Source: JBHENC01 sp046262295
Lineage (GTDB): Bacteria > Acidobacteriota > Blastocatellia > Pyrinomonadales > Pyrinomonadaceae
Assembly: GCA_046262295.1 (NCBI GenBank)
Contig: JBHENC010000015.1
Span: forward strand, 24,252 to 88,251
Direction of reading: 5' to 3'
Length of the DNA: 64,000 nucleotides
The stretch's first letter is position 1; the number at the start of each line of letters is the position of its first letter. The notes under the pieces were generated by a model that was not told the origin of the DNA, did no database searches, and saw only the letters and a list, made by a program, of their open reading frames with translations. Below are positions 1 through 7,696 of the stretch, in pieces. Made by a program: the position numbers and the translations under genes.

Positions 1-218
1 AGTTGCGATGGACGGCGAACACCGAACAAGACCTCGCCGGTTACGAAATCGTCTGGCGCGATACCACTTCTCCCCTCTGGACGAACTCTCGCTTTATCGG
101 CAACGCGACGACCTACACCGCACGCGGAATGTCCAAAGACAACTACTTCTTCGGCGTCCGCGCCGTAGATAAACAGGGACACCGCAGCCCCGCCAGCTTC
201 CCGCGCCCCGTGCGGTAG
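1..218 (+). CDS. C-terminal end of an M28-family peptidase (partial)
   Basis: The reading frame is open from the left edge of the window and ends at TAG 216-218; its true start lies outside. The roughly 71 visible residues form a fibronectin type III-like strand pattern, with the segments DLAGYEIVWRDTTSP and YFFGVRAVDKQGHRSP. In my knowledge this tail is typical of secreted M28 zinc aminopeptidases of Acidobacteriota and relatives, where it follows the catalytic domain. No catalytic residues are visible here, so the peptidase call rests on the tail alone. Eight bases after the stop the sequence changes into an integron cassette junction, so the 3' flank of this gene appears to be the place where foreign cassettes were inserted. 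Confidence 0.6.
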   Translation, partial: LRWTANTEQDLAGYEIVWRDTTSPLWTNSRFIGNATTYTARGMSKDNYFFGVRAVDKQGHRSPASFPRPVR

Positions 219-220
219 AA

Positions 221-233
221 GAACTTGTTAGAT
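221..233 (+). other. Left junction of integron cassette array (core site GTTAGAT)
   Basis: The heptamer GTTAGAT at 227-233 fits the integron core-site consensus GTTRRRY. The next bases (TTAGATGGC) are the reverse complement of the first bases of the attC at 776-785 (GCCATCTAA), as expected for the start of a linear cassette that carries the end of its own attC. No attC precedes it: the peptidase stop codon lies only 8 bases upstream. This junction is therefore either a secondary (non-attI) insertion point or a degenerate attI. The predicted cassette boundary is between G227 and T228. Confidence 0.6.
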
Positions 234-766
234 GGCTTCTTGGCGCATATGCATATTATCAAGTAGCGGAGGTGACGATTTGGCGCATACAGACCGGCCC
301 AGCGAATCAGATCAAACTCGCCTAGATTATTGGAGTGAGCTTATGAAATACATGAAGGGGCGCAAAAGCTTCATAAGGTTTAATGAGCCTAGTTCCAAGC
401 TCCACCAGCTTAGAGCGAAAGCAGAAACCTTCGGCAGTGACAAGTTTATTTTAGTCGCATTGGCAAACCTACGACCGTCGCGCATAGGAGTCGGAGTAGA
501 AATCTCAGGCCCGGAAGAATATTACGCTGCTTTAGCGAAGGATAAATTTAGCATTGATAGTGAGATTGGCCACATGCTGGGTGACAAACAAACCGTTGAA
601 TGGGATTCAAAAACGAAAGTTAGAGATATGTGGCTGTATTGGAGTGCTGATTTCCACAAGCGTCAACAGTGGCCGGAACAACATTAAATGGTTAAGTGAT
701 AGGCTTGAGGCTTTCCAAAGAGTCCTAGAGCAAAGAATCTCTGAGTTGCTCCGCGCTTCATCTTAA
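232..766 (+). pseudogene. DUF4268 domain protein in integron cassette 1, frameshifted
   Basis: The frame from 232 gives 151 residues ending ...QQWPEQH at a TAA near 687. The continuation KWLSDRLEAFQRVLEQRI is in the next frame and ends at 766. Removing one T from the CATTAAATGG stretch at about 684-693 joins them into a single protein that follows the DUF4268 pattern (TRLDYWSELMKYM near the start, RxxWPExHxWL near the end). DUF4268 has no established function; it occurs alone or in nuclease-like proteins. ATG 232 overlaps the core site, and TTG at 280 is a better start because GGAGGTG lies five bases before it. The gene is more A+T-rich than its surroundings and sits wholly between two cassette boundaries (228-875), so it arrived by integron capture. 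The frameshift may be real decay or a sequencing error. Confidence 0.7.
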
Positions 767-779
767 ATCGAAACGCGCC

Positions 780-881
780 ATCTAACAACTGCATGCACCC
801 GACCGCGAATATCGTTGCCTTCATCCGCGAGGCTTGGCCGTAATCACGTCTCGTCGCGGCGGGTGATGCCGGGCGTTAAGC
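780..881 (+). other. attC: attC recombination site of cassette 1
   Basis: The site begins with the inverse core ATCTAAC (780-786, RYYYAAC) and ends with the core GTTAAGC (875-881, GTTRRRY). Between them lie imperfect inverted arms: GCATGCACCCG (791-801) against CGGGTGATGC (860-869). The left arm has one additional G that would be extrahelical on folding, the hallmark that sets strand choice by integron integrases. Length is about 102 bases, in the usual 55-140 range. The spacer folds further (CCGCG near 803, CGCGG near 855). Seen directly: cores, arms, additional base. Known: attC architecture. Inferred: function as a recombination site. Confidence 0.85.
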
Positions 882-928
882 CGCTTACGTAGTCAATCGT
901 TCCTTCACAGGAGGCATGATCAACCGTC

Positions 929-1294
929 ATGGAGGTGTTCTGGGCTGTTATCGTTTCCGTGATCCTGATCTTAATTATTTACGGGATCATTAACTCTAAA
1001 ATCCAGAAGCGCAAGCCGGTTTCTATTTCTCTCGGCAACATTAAGCTCAAGAAGATTGACGAAGTATTTGACCCGGCGAAGCGTTATCATGTAGTCATAA
1101 ACTCCGGCACGAAATTCGAGAACGTCAAGATAATCGGATTCGCTGAGGCTGTCGGAGGCCCTGATTACGAAGTCGTGTGGTCATCGCGCCGGTGGCTAAT
1201 CTTGGAGGGAGTGGACGGGACCATGATGTTCGTCAGCCCGTACAGAGTTATGTGGATGAAAGAGGCGGCGGAAGGAGTTACGGCAGGCAAGTGA
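929..1294 (+). CDS. Small membrane-anchored hypothetical protein of integron cassette 2
   Basis: This 121-residue protein has one N-terminal hydrophobic helix (about residues 4-20, FWAVIVSVILILIIYG) followed by a basic stretch (SKIQKRKP) and a soluble domain of about 95 residues rich in beta-type sequence. I do not recognise the family. AGGAGG at about 908-913 is a possible ribosome site, somewhat far (about 15 bases) from ATG 929. The gene occupies the cassette 876-1403 and ends 28 bases before its attC, the normal cassette layout with one gene and little spare DNA. The helix and basic flank suggest a cytoplasmic domain tethered to the inner membrane; no function can be given. Confidence 0.65.
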   Translation: MEVFWAVIVSVILILIIYGIINSKIQKRKPVSISLGNIKLKKIDEVFDPAKRYHVVINSGTKFENVKIIGFAEAVGGPDYEVVWSSRRWLILEGVDGTMMFVSPYRVMWMKEAAEGVTAGK

Positions 1295-1321
1295 GGCGGC
1301 GGGGGTTGTCCGGTGGGCGTG

Positions 1322-1409
1322 GCCTAACAACGGCATCCAGCGGATGCGCAAATAAGCTTGAATCTCAAATTCAATCGTCCGTGCGCGCCGCTGATGCCGG
1401 GCGTTAGAT
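1322..1409 (+). other. attC: attC recombination site of cassette 2
   Basis: Inverse core GCCTAAC at 1322-1328 and core GTTAGAT at 1403-1409 enclose arms GGCATCCAGCGG (1332-1343) and CCGCTGATGCC (1388-1398). The arms pair perfectly except for one unpaired C in the left arm, again the extrahelical base of a folded attC. Total length is 88 bases. The inverse core complements the start of its own cassette (GTTAAGCC at 875) with one tolerated G-T position. The core GTTAGAT is identical to the left junction at 227, so deleting 228-1403 restores a continuous ...ACTTGTTAGATTCC site. This is one of the clearest non-coding signals in the window. Confidence 0.88.
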
Positions 1410-1508
1410 TCCTTATCCTTGTAAGAAGCCTGGAATTTGACGTTGCCGCTTTATAAATCATAAAGATAATGTCCCGGTAGAATGTTTCCCGGAAGGTTTT
1501 GAAGAGTT

Positions 1509-1658
1509 AGCTCCGTTAGGAGCGGGATGTTTATAGAATCAAAGCACACCGTTGGCGAAAGCTCCGTAGGAGCGGTATGTGCGGGAAATGTCGCTCCTAA
1601 CGGAGCTAAGAAGAACTGACCGCGTCGTTAACTATAAACATTCCGTCCCTACGGGACT
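1509..1658 (+). repeat. Four copies of a short palindromic repeat, two in each orientation
   Basis: The unit has a palindromic head (CTCCGTTAGGAG or a variant) followed by GGNATGTTTATAG. Forward copies lie at 1509-1536 and 1560-1580 (the second lacks the TTTATAG tail). Reverse copies lie at 1588-1608 (shortened) and 1631-1658, the last with a CCCTACGGG head. Such head-plus-ATGTTTATAG units recur, as I recall, in intergenic DNA of several phyla, where they yield spurious ORFs; an ORF at 1579-1797 overlapping this array is probably such an artefact. The paired opposite arrangement resembles REP/REPIN elements. The rest of the 1410-1863 gap holds no gene or terminator that I can support. Confidence 0.7.
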
Positions 1659-1863
1659 TCTTCTATCAGCTTCCCAACACGGCCTCCTTACGTTCAAGTT
1701 AAATATCCTTCATTCGTCACATCTCGATTCCGGCGCTCATTATCCGGCAAACTTTTCAACCTTTCCGCTCTCCGCCGCGTCTAAAAGTCATAGGTGAAGG
1801 CTAAACGGCTCGTTTGACTGGCCTTCGCTTCTCGCAGACTTTTAATAAACATCTATTGAAACG

Positions 1864-3999
1864 GTGGCTAACATGAACACTTCCAACAAACGTGCCCGTC
1901 AATCGCTAAATGAAAGAGTTCGACGCGCGACGGCGTTGCTGGCGCTGCTGGCTTTAGCTTTCAATATGTTCGGCGGGGCGCTCGCGGCTTACGCGCAGAA
2001 TGTGCGTGGTACGTCGCGTTTGAGCGATGACCGGCGCGTGCTGCACGTGCTCAATCGTCTGGGATTCGGGGCGCGTCCCGGCGATGTGGAGCGTGTGCGG
2101 GCAATGGGCGTTGACCGTTATATAGAGCAGCAGCTTCACCCGGAACAGATTGCGGACGCGGCGGCGGAAGCGAAGCTGGGTAATCTGCCGACGCTGAAGA
2201 TGACGATTGCGGAACTGTATGCGAAGTATCCGCAGCCGGGGCAGCTTCTGCGCAGGCTGCAACGGCAGGGCGAACTGCCCGCAGACCTCGCTGCGTTGCG
2301 CCCGAAGAACGGTAATGCTAAAGGGAACGCGATGCCTGTCGCCGGTGCAAACGCCGCCAGCCCTGACAACGCGAAAGAGATGAGCGCGCCGAATAATACG
2401 GCGATGCCGTCGAACATTGATGCGGCGCAGAATTTCGACAAGAAGGAATACCGCGAGGCATTGCGCGATTACTACGCCAAGAATAATTTGCAGAACCCGC
2501 AACGCATCGTCGGGGAATTGCAGGCCGCGCGAATCCTGCGCGCCGTTTACAGCGAACGGCAATTACAGGAATCGCTCGTTGATTTCTGGACGAACCACTT
2601 CAATGTCTTCGCGGGCAAAGGACTCGACCGCTGGTTTCTGACCTCGTATGACCGCGACACGATTCGCCCACACGCTCTCGGCAAGTTTCAAGACTTGCTG
2701 CTCGCCACCGCGCAAAGCCCCGCGATGCTTTTCTATCTAGACAATTTTCAAAGCGTCAGCCCCAACGCCCCGCAAGGCGGATTAGGACGTGGCGCTTTGA
2801 TGAACAATCAACGCGCGCCCGATCAGACGCGCGGCGGACTCTTCGTCGGCGACGGGCGATTAAGACGCCGCGCGATGCCGCAAAATGCCGCGCCGCAAAC
2901 AACGATGCCCGACGGCAGCATGATGCCGCAACAGCCACAGCAACCGGCGCGCCCGCCGCAACCGCAGCGCGCCAAGCGCGGCATTAATGAAAACTACGCG
3001 CGCGAGTTGATGGAACTGCACACGCTCGGCGTTGACGGCGGCTACACGCAAAAAGATGTACAGGAAGTCGCGCGCTGCTTCACCGGATGGACGCTTTACA
3101 ATCCGCGCGCCTTCTTCGGCGATAGCGACAACACAGGCAAGTTCTACTTTAATCCACGCCTGCATGACGACGGCGAAAAGATGGTGCTCGGCCACAGGAT
3201 TCCGGCGGGCGGCGGCATCAAAGACGGCATGATGGTGCTGGACATTCTTGCGCATCATTCTTCGACCGCGAAATTTATTGCGACGAAGCTCTGCCGCAAC
3301 TTCGTGGCAGACAATCCTACGCCCGCTTTAGTCGCGCGCGTCGCCGCCGCCTTCACAAAGAGCGACGGCGACATACGCGAAACACTGCGCGCCGTCTTCA
3401 CGTCCCTGGAATTCAATGCGCCGGAAGTGTACCGCGCGAAGATCAAGACGCCGTTCGAGGTAGCCGTCAGCGCGATTCGTGCGCTTGGAGCAGACACGGA
3501 TGCGCGCCCTGCTCTGCATCAATGGATTGCGAAGATGGGACAGCCGCTTTACGGTTATCAAACGCCGAACGGCTACCCGGATGTCGCCGAAGCGTGGGTC
3601 AACACAGGCTCTTTGCTGGAGCGTTTGAATTTCGCGCTCGCGCTCGCCGGTAATCGCATTCCCGGCACGCGCGTCAATCTTGCGCGCATCGCGGGCGAAG
3701 GCGCGTTGAGCGGCGGCACGTTGGACAGCACCCGCGTTGTGGATCAATTCGTGAAACTGATTTTGCAGGGCGATGTTTCGCCGCGAACCAGAACGACGCT
3801 GATGAAGCAGTTGAGTGAACAATCCGCCGCGCCCGTCGTCGCAAAGCAAACGGATGAACCGTCGCAGACCGTTGCGACAGAAATTAACATTCGCGCCGCA
3901 CGCCGCGAACAGGAAACACGCGGCGCAACCGTCGGCAATCCCGAAGTCGCCAAGATCGCCGCGCTGATTCTCGGCTCACCGGAATTTCAAAGGCAATAA
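1864..3999 (+). CDS. Exported DUF1800 family protein
   Basis: This is a 711-residue protein starting at GTG 1864, with ATG 1873 as an alternative. Residues 20-45 form a signal peptide (hydrophobic ALLALLALAF, then AYAQ). DUF1800 features follow in order: HVLNRLGFGARPGDVERV near 60, LVDFWTNHFNVFAGKG near 240, the core NYARELMELHTLGVDGGYT near 380 and VARCFTGWTL, then TPFEVAVSAIRALG and the end IAALILGSPEFQ. A Gln/Pro/Met-rich insert (about 325-375) interrupts the domain. Biochemical function is not established for the family. The gene is followed after 61 bases by a DUF1501 gene, the standard partnership in Acidobacteriota and Planctomycetes, where the two are presumed to act together outside the cytoplasm. 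Confidence 0.9.
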   Translation: MANMNTSNKRARQSLNERVRRATALLALLALAFNMFGGALAAYAQNVRGTSRLSDDRRVLHVLNRLGFGARPGDVERVRAMGVDRYIEQQLHPEQIADAAAEAKLGNLPTLKMTIAELYAKYPQPGQLLRRLQRQGELPADLAALRPKNGNAKGNAMPVAGANAASPDNAKEMSAPNNTAMPSNIDAAQNFDKKEYREALRDYYAKNNLQNPQRIVGELQAARILRAVYSERQLQESLVDFWTNHFNVFAGKGLDRWFLTSYDRDTIRPHALGKFQDLLLATAQSPAMLFYLDNFQSVSPNAPQGGLGRGALMNNQRAPDQTRGGLFVGDGRLRRRAMPQNAAPQTTMPDGSMMPQQPQQPARPPQPQRAKRGINENYARELMELHTLGVDGGYTQKDVQEVARCFTGWTLYNPRAFFGDSDNTGKFYFNPRLHDDGEKMVLGHRIPAGGGIKDGMMVLDILAHHSSTAKFIATKLCRNFVADNPTPALVARVAAAFTKSDGDIRETLRAVFTSLEFNAPEVYRAKIKTPFEVAVSAIRALGADTDARPALHQWIAKMGQPLYGYQTPNGYPDVAEAWVNTGSLLERLNFALALAGNRIPGTRVNLARIAGEGALSGGTLDSTRVVDQFVKLILQGDVSPRTRTTLMKQLSEQSAAPVVAKQTDEPSQTVATEINIRAARREQETRGATVGNPEVAKIAALILGSPEFQRQ

Positions 4000-4060
4000 C
4001 GAAACGCAAACTTGCGTATGACCAAGCCGCTTCTTTATCGAAGCGAGAGGCACTTAAACG

Positions 4061-5335
4061 ATGAGCATTAATCGTAGATTCTTTCTGAAATCCGGTGGCA
4101 TCGCGCTCGCCAGCATCGGCGTGATGAACAGCGCGCCCTCTTTTTTGCAGCGCACCGTGCTGGCGCAAAACGCTAACCGCATCGCGGGCAGCCGCCGCAA
4201 AACTTTAATTGCGATCTTTCAGCGCGGCGCGATGGACGGCCTTAACGTGGTCGTGCCGCACGGCGAAAGAAACTATTACGGATCGCGCCCGACCATTGCG
4301 ATTGCGAAGCCGCAAGCGGGCAATGAAGAGGCTGCGATTGATCTTGACGGTTTCTTCGGTCTGCATCCCGCGCTCGCGGGCTTTAAGCCTTTGTGGGACG
4401 CGAAGCGGCTGGCGATTGTCCACGCGGCGGGTTCGCCCGATACGACGCGCTCGCACTTCGACGCGCAGGACTACATGGAATCCGCCACGCCCGGCCTTAA
4501 AGCGACGGAAGACGGCTGGCTCAATCGCTACTTGCAGACGAAGATTGATCCCCACGCTTCGCCGTTTCGCGCCATCGCGTTGGCGCAGAATTTGCCGCGT
4601 TCTTTGCAGGGCAAAGCAAGCGCGCTCGCCGTCTCCGATCTGGCGGACTTTACGATTCGCGCGGGCGCGTCTTCGGCAATCGTGCAGGGCGGCTTCGAGT
4701 CTATGTACGATCAAAGCGTCAAAGACGTATTGCAGGGCACGGGGCATGAGACGTTCGAGGCGGTCAATTATCTGAAGCGCGTTAATCCGTCGCAGTACAG
4801 GCCGGAGCGCGGCGCACAATATCCGCGCGGGCGTTTCGGCGAGTCCTTGTTGCAGATTGCGCAGCTCATCAAGGCGGGCGTCGGCCTCGAAGTCGCCTTC
4901 ACGGACACCGGCGGCTGGGACACGCATCTCAATCAAGGCGGCGCGCGAGGTTCGCTTGCCAATCGCCTTCAGGAATTGAGCGCAGGCATCACGGCGCTCG
5001 TCACGGATTTAGGCGAGCGGATGGACGATGTGTTGATTTTAACGATGTCGGAGTTTGGCCGCACGGTGAAGGAGAACGGCACGCGCGGCACGGATCACGG
5101 CCATGCCAACGCGATGTTCGTCATCGGTAACCACGTGCGCGGCGGCAAAGTTCACGGCCAGTGGCCGGGACTCAAAAACGATCAACTCTACGAAGGCCGC
5201 GATCTCGCCTTAACCACAGACTTCCGCGACGTGTTCAGCGAAGTCGTCCAGCGGCAACTCGGCAATGCAAATTTGAAAGAGATTTTTCCCGGCTATCCGA
5301 TAAGCCCCGCCAAATTTCGCGGCGTGCTCGGTTAA
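4061..5335 (+). CDS. Tat-exported DUF1501 family protein
   Basis: This 424-residue protein opens with a twin-arginine signal (NRRFFLK at 4-10, hydrophobic stretch, then a cut near VLAQNA). The body shows DUF1501 features: FQRGAMDGLNVVVPHG near 53, AGSPDTTRSHFDAQDYME near 125, TDTGGWDTHLNQGG near 285, and LTMSEFGRTVKENGTRGTDHG near 330. The fold is related to sulfatases/alkaline phosphatases, with conserved Asp and His residues that suggest metal binding, but the activity is unknown. It is co-oriented with the upstream DUF1800 gene and likely in the same transcript; a strong hairpin follows 20 bases after its stop. Tat export implies folding with cofactor before secretion. Confidence 0.9.
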   Translation: MSINRRFFLKSGGIALASIGVMNSAPSFLQRTVLAQNANRIAGSRRKTLIAIFQRGAMDGLNVVVPHGERNYYGSRPTIAIAKPQAGNEEAAIDLDGFFGLHPALAGFKPLWDAKRLAIVHAAGSPDTTRSHFDAQDYMESATPGLKATEDGWLNRYLQTKIDPHASPFRAIALAQNLPRSLQGKASALAVSDLADFTIRAGASSAIVQGGFESMYDQSVKDVLQGTGHETFEAVNYLKRVNPSQYRPERGAQYPRGRFGESLLQIAQLIKAGVGLEVAFTDTGGWDTHLNQGGARGSLANRLQELSAGITALVTDLGERMDDVLILTMSEFGRTVKENGTRGTDHGHANAMFVIGNHVRGGKVHGQWPGLKNDQLYEGRDLALTTDFRDVFSEVVQRQLGNANLKEIFPGYPISPAKFRGVLG

Positions 5336-5355
5336 GAATTATTGTTAGCGTAAAG

Positions 5356-5395
5356 AAACAGGCGATGCTCACGGATTCGAGAGCATCGCCTGTTT
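5356..5395 (+). terminator. 15-bp perfect hairpin closing the DUF1800/DUF1501 operon
   Basis: AAACAGGCGATGCTC (5356-5370) pairs exactly with GAGCATCGCCTGTTT (5381-5395) around a 10-base loop. It lies 20 bases after the DUF1501 stop. The 3' side ends in TTT but is followed by GCCTTTCGG, so the U-tract is weak. The position and stem strength still make a transcription end the best reading. Confidence 0.75.
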
Positions 5396-5422
5396 GCCTT
5401 TCGGTTCGTGTAGAATCGCGCG

Positions 5423-5731
5423 ATGGTTTTGGAGATTGTCTATTCGATCAATGATGTTCCGATCCGCCTGACTGATGAACGGTGGGATAAGATCGTTGAC
5501 AGCCATCCGTATATGACCGCTCGCTACGAGCAAATGCTTGATACGATGGAAGACCCGGAGTATATTTTTCAGGGACACGGCGGCACGCTGGTGGCCGTCA
5601 AGGTGCTTGGCAAAAAGAGCTTCCTTAATGTCATGTACCGGGAGATTGGCGACGCCGACGGATTTATCATCACGGCCTTTATCACTACGAAGCTCGATAA
5701 GAAGCGCGCGATATGGCGAAGAGACTCTTGA
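5423..5731 (+). CDS. Small PBECR/BECR-like protein, possible toxin
   Basis: This 102-residue protein has the pattern IRLTDERWDKIVDSHPYM near 14, a central LDTMEDPEYIF, and the end DGFIITAFITTKLDKKRAIW. That order (R-x-T-x-x-x-W, then HP, then D-P, then hydrophobic strand with TA and a K-R-x-x-W end) matches small BECR-fold nuclease-like proteins (PBECR group), usually listed as hypothetical. The C-terminus overlaps the next gene by 19 bases, so the two are probably translationally coupled. The pairing with an antitoxin-sized DUF2283 protein suggests a toxin-antitoxin-like module; the nuclease activity is inference. The alternative is a housekeeping pair of unknown role. Confidence 0.55.
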   Translation: MVLEIVYSINDVPIRLTDERWDKIVDSHPYMTARYEQMLDTMEDPEYIFQGHGGTLVAVKVLGKKSFLNVMYREIGDADGFIITAFITTKLDKKRAIWRRDS

Positions 5732-5967
5732 AAGAGACACCCGAAGAGGAATTGCTGCGGCTCGCAGGCGGGCGCGTGGTGTTGCCGCCGGGAGACCTGC
5801 TGCTAAAATATCAGTCCGACGTTGATATGCTGGCCGTCATACTCGACCCTGCGACGCCTTCGACTCATAGCGAAGACGATCAACGGCGCGGCCTCATCTT
5901 CAACTTTGCGGGCAAAAAACTCGTTTCTATCGAAGTGCTAGACCTCTATGGCACTTTCGTTAGCTAG
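5713..5967 (+). CDS. DUF2283 family protein, possible antitoxin partner
   Basis: This 84-residue protein contains the DUF2283 pattern: YQSDVDMLAVIL near 33, then RRGLIFNFAGKKLVSIEVLDL near 59. DUF2283 proteins are small, soluble and often sit directly beside toxin-like genes, DUF4258 genes or other RelE-type proteins. The start ATG 5713 lies inside the preceding gene, which ends at 5731, without its own clear ribosome site, so translation is likely coupled. An N-terminal region of about 30 residues (LLKETPEEELLRLAGGR) is charged and could be a partner- or DNA-contacting arm. No HTH is recognisable. Confidence 0.6.
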   Translation: MAKRLLKETPEEELLRLAGGRVVLPPGDLLLKYQSDVDMLAVILDPATPSTHSEDDQRRGLIFNFAGKKLVSIEVLDLYGTFVS

Positions 5968-6010
5968 AAAACCTTTAACAATAAAAGTCTTTTTTGTCGC
6001 CGGTTTGTCG

Positions 6011-6659
6011 TCACAGCTTTTGTCCGCCCAGATGACTGATGAATAAGAGCAGCGCGGCGGCGATGACGGAGACGATGACGGCGAGCGTGAAGGCTTCGTT
6101 GTCATGTCCGGCTTGGACGGCGTTGTAGATGGCGACGGAGGCCGTTTGCGTTCTGCCGGGAATGTTTCCGGCGATCATAATGGTGACGCCGAAATCACCT
6201 AAGGCGCGCGCGAAGGCGAGCGCCGTTGCCGCCAGCACGCCCTGCCGCGATAAAGGAAACGTGACGCGGAAAAATGTTCTTCGTTCATTGAGGCCGAGCG
6301 TGCGTGCGGCGGCTTCGAGTTCGCCGTCAACGCTCTCGAAGGCGGCGCGCAAACTTTTCGTCACAAGCGGCAGCGCATGAAGCGTCGCGGCGATAATCGC
6401 GGCGGTCACCGTGAAGGCCAGGCGTATGCCGAATTGTCGTAGAGAAACGCGCCGAAGAAAGAGCGCGTGCCGAGCGGCACGAGCAGGTAATAGCCCAAGA
6501 CCGTCGGCGGCAACACAAGCGGCAGCGTGATGATCGCGTCCAGCAGATTGCGTCCCGGAAAGCGGCGTCGCGCCAGCAACCACGCGAGGCTCGATCCGAC
6601 GACGAGCGCGATGATCGCCGTCGCCACAATGAACGACAGCCATATCGGAAATTAATCAA
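6011..6659 (-). pseudogene. modB: Molybdate ABC transporter permease ModB, two apparent frameshifts
   Basis: Three frames together spell a ModB protein. The likely start TTG 6659 gives MINF; a one-base slip in AATTT near 6648 leads to PIWLSFIVATAIIALVVG; this frame runs through LLDAIITLPLVLPPTVLGYY to LYDN. A second slip near 6435 leads to FGIRLAFTVTAA and the rest, including EAAARTLGLNERRTFFRVTFP, the EAA loop that docks on ModC. The C-terminus has the normal final transmembrane helix. Both lesions look like loss of one T from a short run. No modA or modC lies nearby, so this is an isolated permease gene. Either decay or consensus error explains it; the sharply conserved sequence favours error. 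Confidence 0.75.
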
Positions 6660-6739
6660 TCTCGCCGCCGCTCATCGCAACGTGCGCAAACGATGAATGC
6701 CGTTAAGGAAAGAGACGTGCGTCAAGATGTTCCTTGAAT

Positions 6740-6937
6740 TCATTCGGTGTTGAAATTCTTTTCGTTCTTGATCTCTTCGTTGCCCGGCCTTTCGACTCCG
6801 GGAAGCGTGATGTCATCTTCCAATGCTTCGGCGGTGCGCGTCGCACGGGCGGCTTCGTTCTCGTTGCGAAACATCTGTTGCTGATCGTCATCGAAACTCG
6901 CCGCCGGTTCTTCGTCTCTTTCCTTATCTTTGTTCAT
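6740..6937 (-). CDS. Small acidic hypothetical protein
   Basis: This is a 65-residue, highly charged protein with no hydrophobic segment, rich in Glu, Asp, Asn and Arg (for example FRNENEAARATRTAEALEDD). I choose ATG 6937 because GGGGAG lies directly upstream at a good distance; a longer frame from 6955 lacks that support. It is probably soluble and partly disordered. It stands alone between modB and the ATPase-like gene on the same strand. No family recognised. Confidence 0.55.
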   Translation of the reverse strand: MNKDKERDEEPAASFDDDQQQMFRNENEAARATRTAEALEDDITLPGVERPGNEEIKNEKNFNTE

Positions 6938-7021
6938 CGTATCTCCCCTTACCAATTTTATTCGTTTGAACTAACGCATCTGCAATTGCCCCTCTATACA
7001 TCTTTCCGCGTGCCGTAAATT

Positions 7022-7696
7022 TTAATCGGGCAGAAGCTCGCAGCAGTAATGATCGTCGCGGAATGCGACTTTGCCGCGCCTGAACTTTAGCTCATGCTCG
7101 AAGATAATGCCGTCGTAGACGAAGGTGTGAAACTCTCCACGTTCGCCGCACGGGTCAATGTTCGGGGGAAGTCTTTCGAGAAAATCCGCGTCGAACATTT
7201 TACCGGCAAACGATTCGTCCAGCATCTTTGCATTAACCGAGACGACGACGGCCTTGAACCCGAGCTTAATAAAATCTGCGGCGAACTTCAAAGTATCACG
7301 TCCCCACACCGGATATATGCCGCGCATTCTGTGCCGCGCCAGAAACTGCTCACGGTACGCTCTGATGTCTTCGAGAAATAGATCGCCGTAGACGATTTGT
7401 TCGATGCCTTCTTCGTCGCGGAACGGCGCGAGTGCTTTTATCATCGTGCTCTCGTATTCGGCGTTTGTCGCCTTCGGAGCGATGAAGACTTTACGCAGCG
7501 GAAGATTGATGCTTGCGGCCTGCGCTTCGATCAACTCGCGCCGCACATTGTGAATGCCGACGCGCCCGCCATCATCGGCGTCGCGCGTGAATGTCGTCAG
7601 CAAGGCAATGACGCGCGCCTGCTCCGCGCGCTGAATTTCGTAGAGCGCCATCGCGCTATCTTTTCCACCGCTCCATGAAACTAAAACCGTCTCCAC
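7022..7696 (-). CDS. DUF71/diphthine-ammonia-ligase-like ATP pyrophosphatase
   Basis: About 224 residues from GTG 7696; ATG 7729 would add 11 residues. The N-terminus carries the PP-loop LVSWSGGKDSAMALYE, which binds ATP and adenylates a substrate. Further family features are LLTTFTRDADDGGRVGIHN, GIEQIVYGDLFLEDIRAYRE and GIYPVWGRDT. Eukaryotic and archaeal relatives (Dph6) amidate diphthine on EF2; bacteria lack diphthamide, so the bacterial substrate is unknown. The gene is divergent from birA with a 160-base shared upstream region. The family call is secure; the reaction in this organism is not. Confidence 0.8.
   Translation of the reverse strand: METVLVSWSGGKDSAMALYEIQRAEQARVIALLTTFTRDADDGGRVGIHNVRRELIEAQAASINLPLRKVFIAPKATNAEYESTMIKALAPFRDEEGIEQIVYGDLFLEDIRAYREQFLARHRMRGIYPVWGRDTLKFAADFIKLGFKAVVVSVNAKMLDESFAGKMFDADFLERLPPNIDPCGERGEFHTFVYDGIIFEHELKFRRGKVAFRDDHYCCELLPD

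Noticed and set aside
1579..1797. 72-codon frame through the palindromic repeats
   Set aside because: Its start lies in the repeat array and the segment looks like typical repeat-derived translations; no domain is seen.
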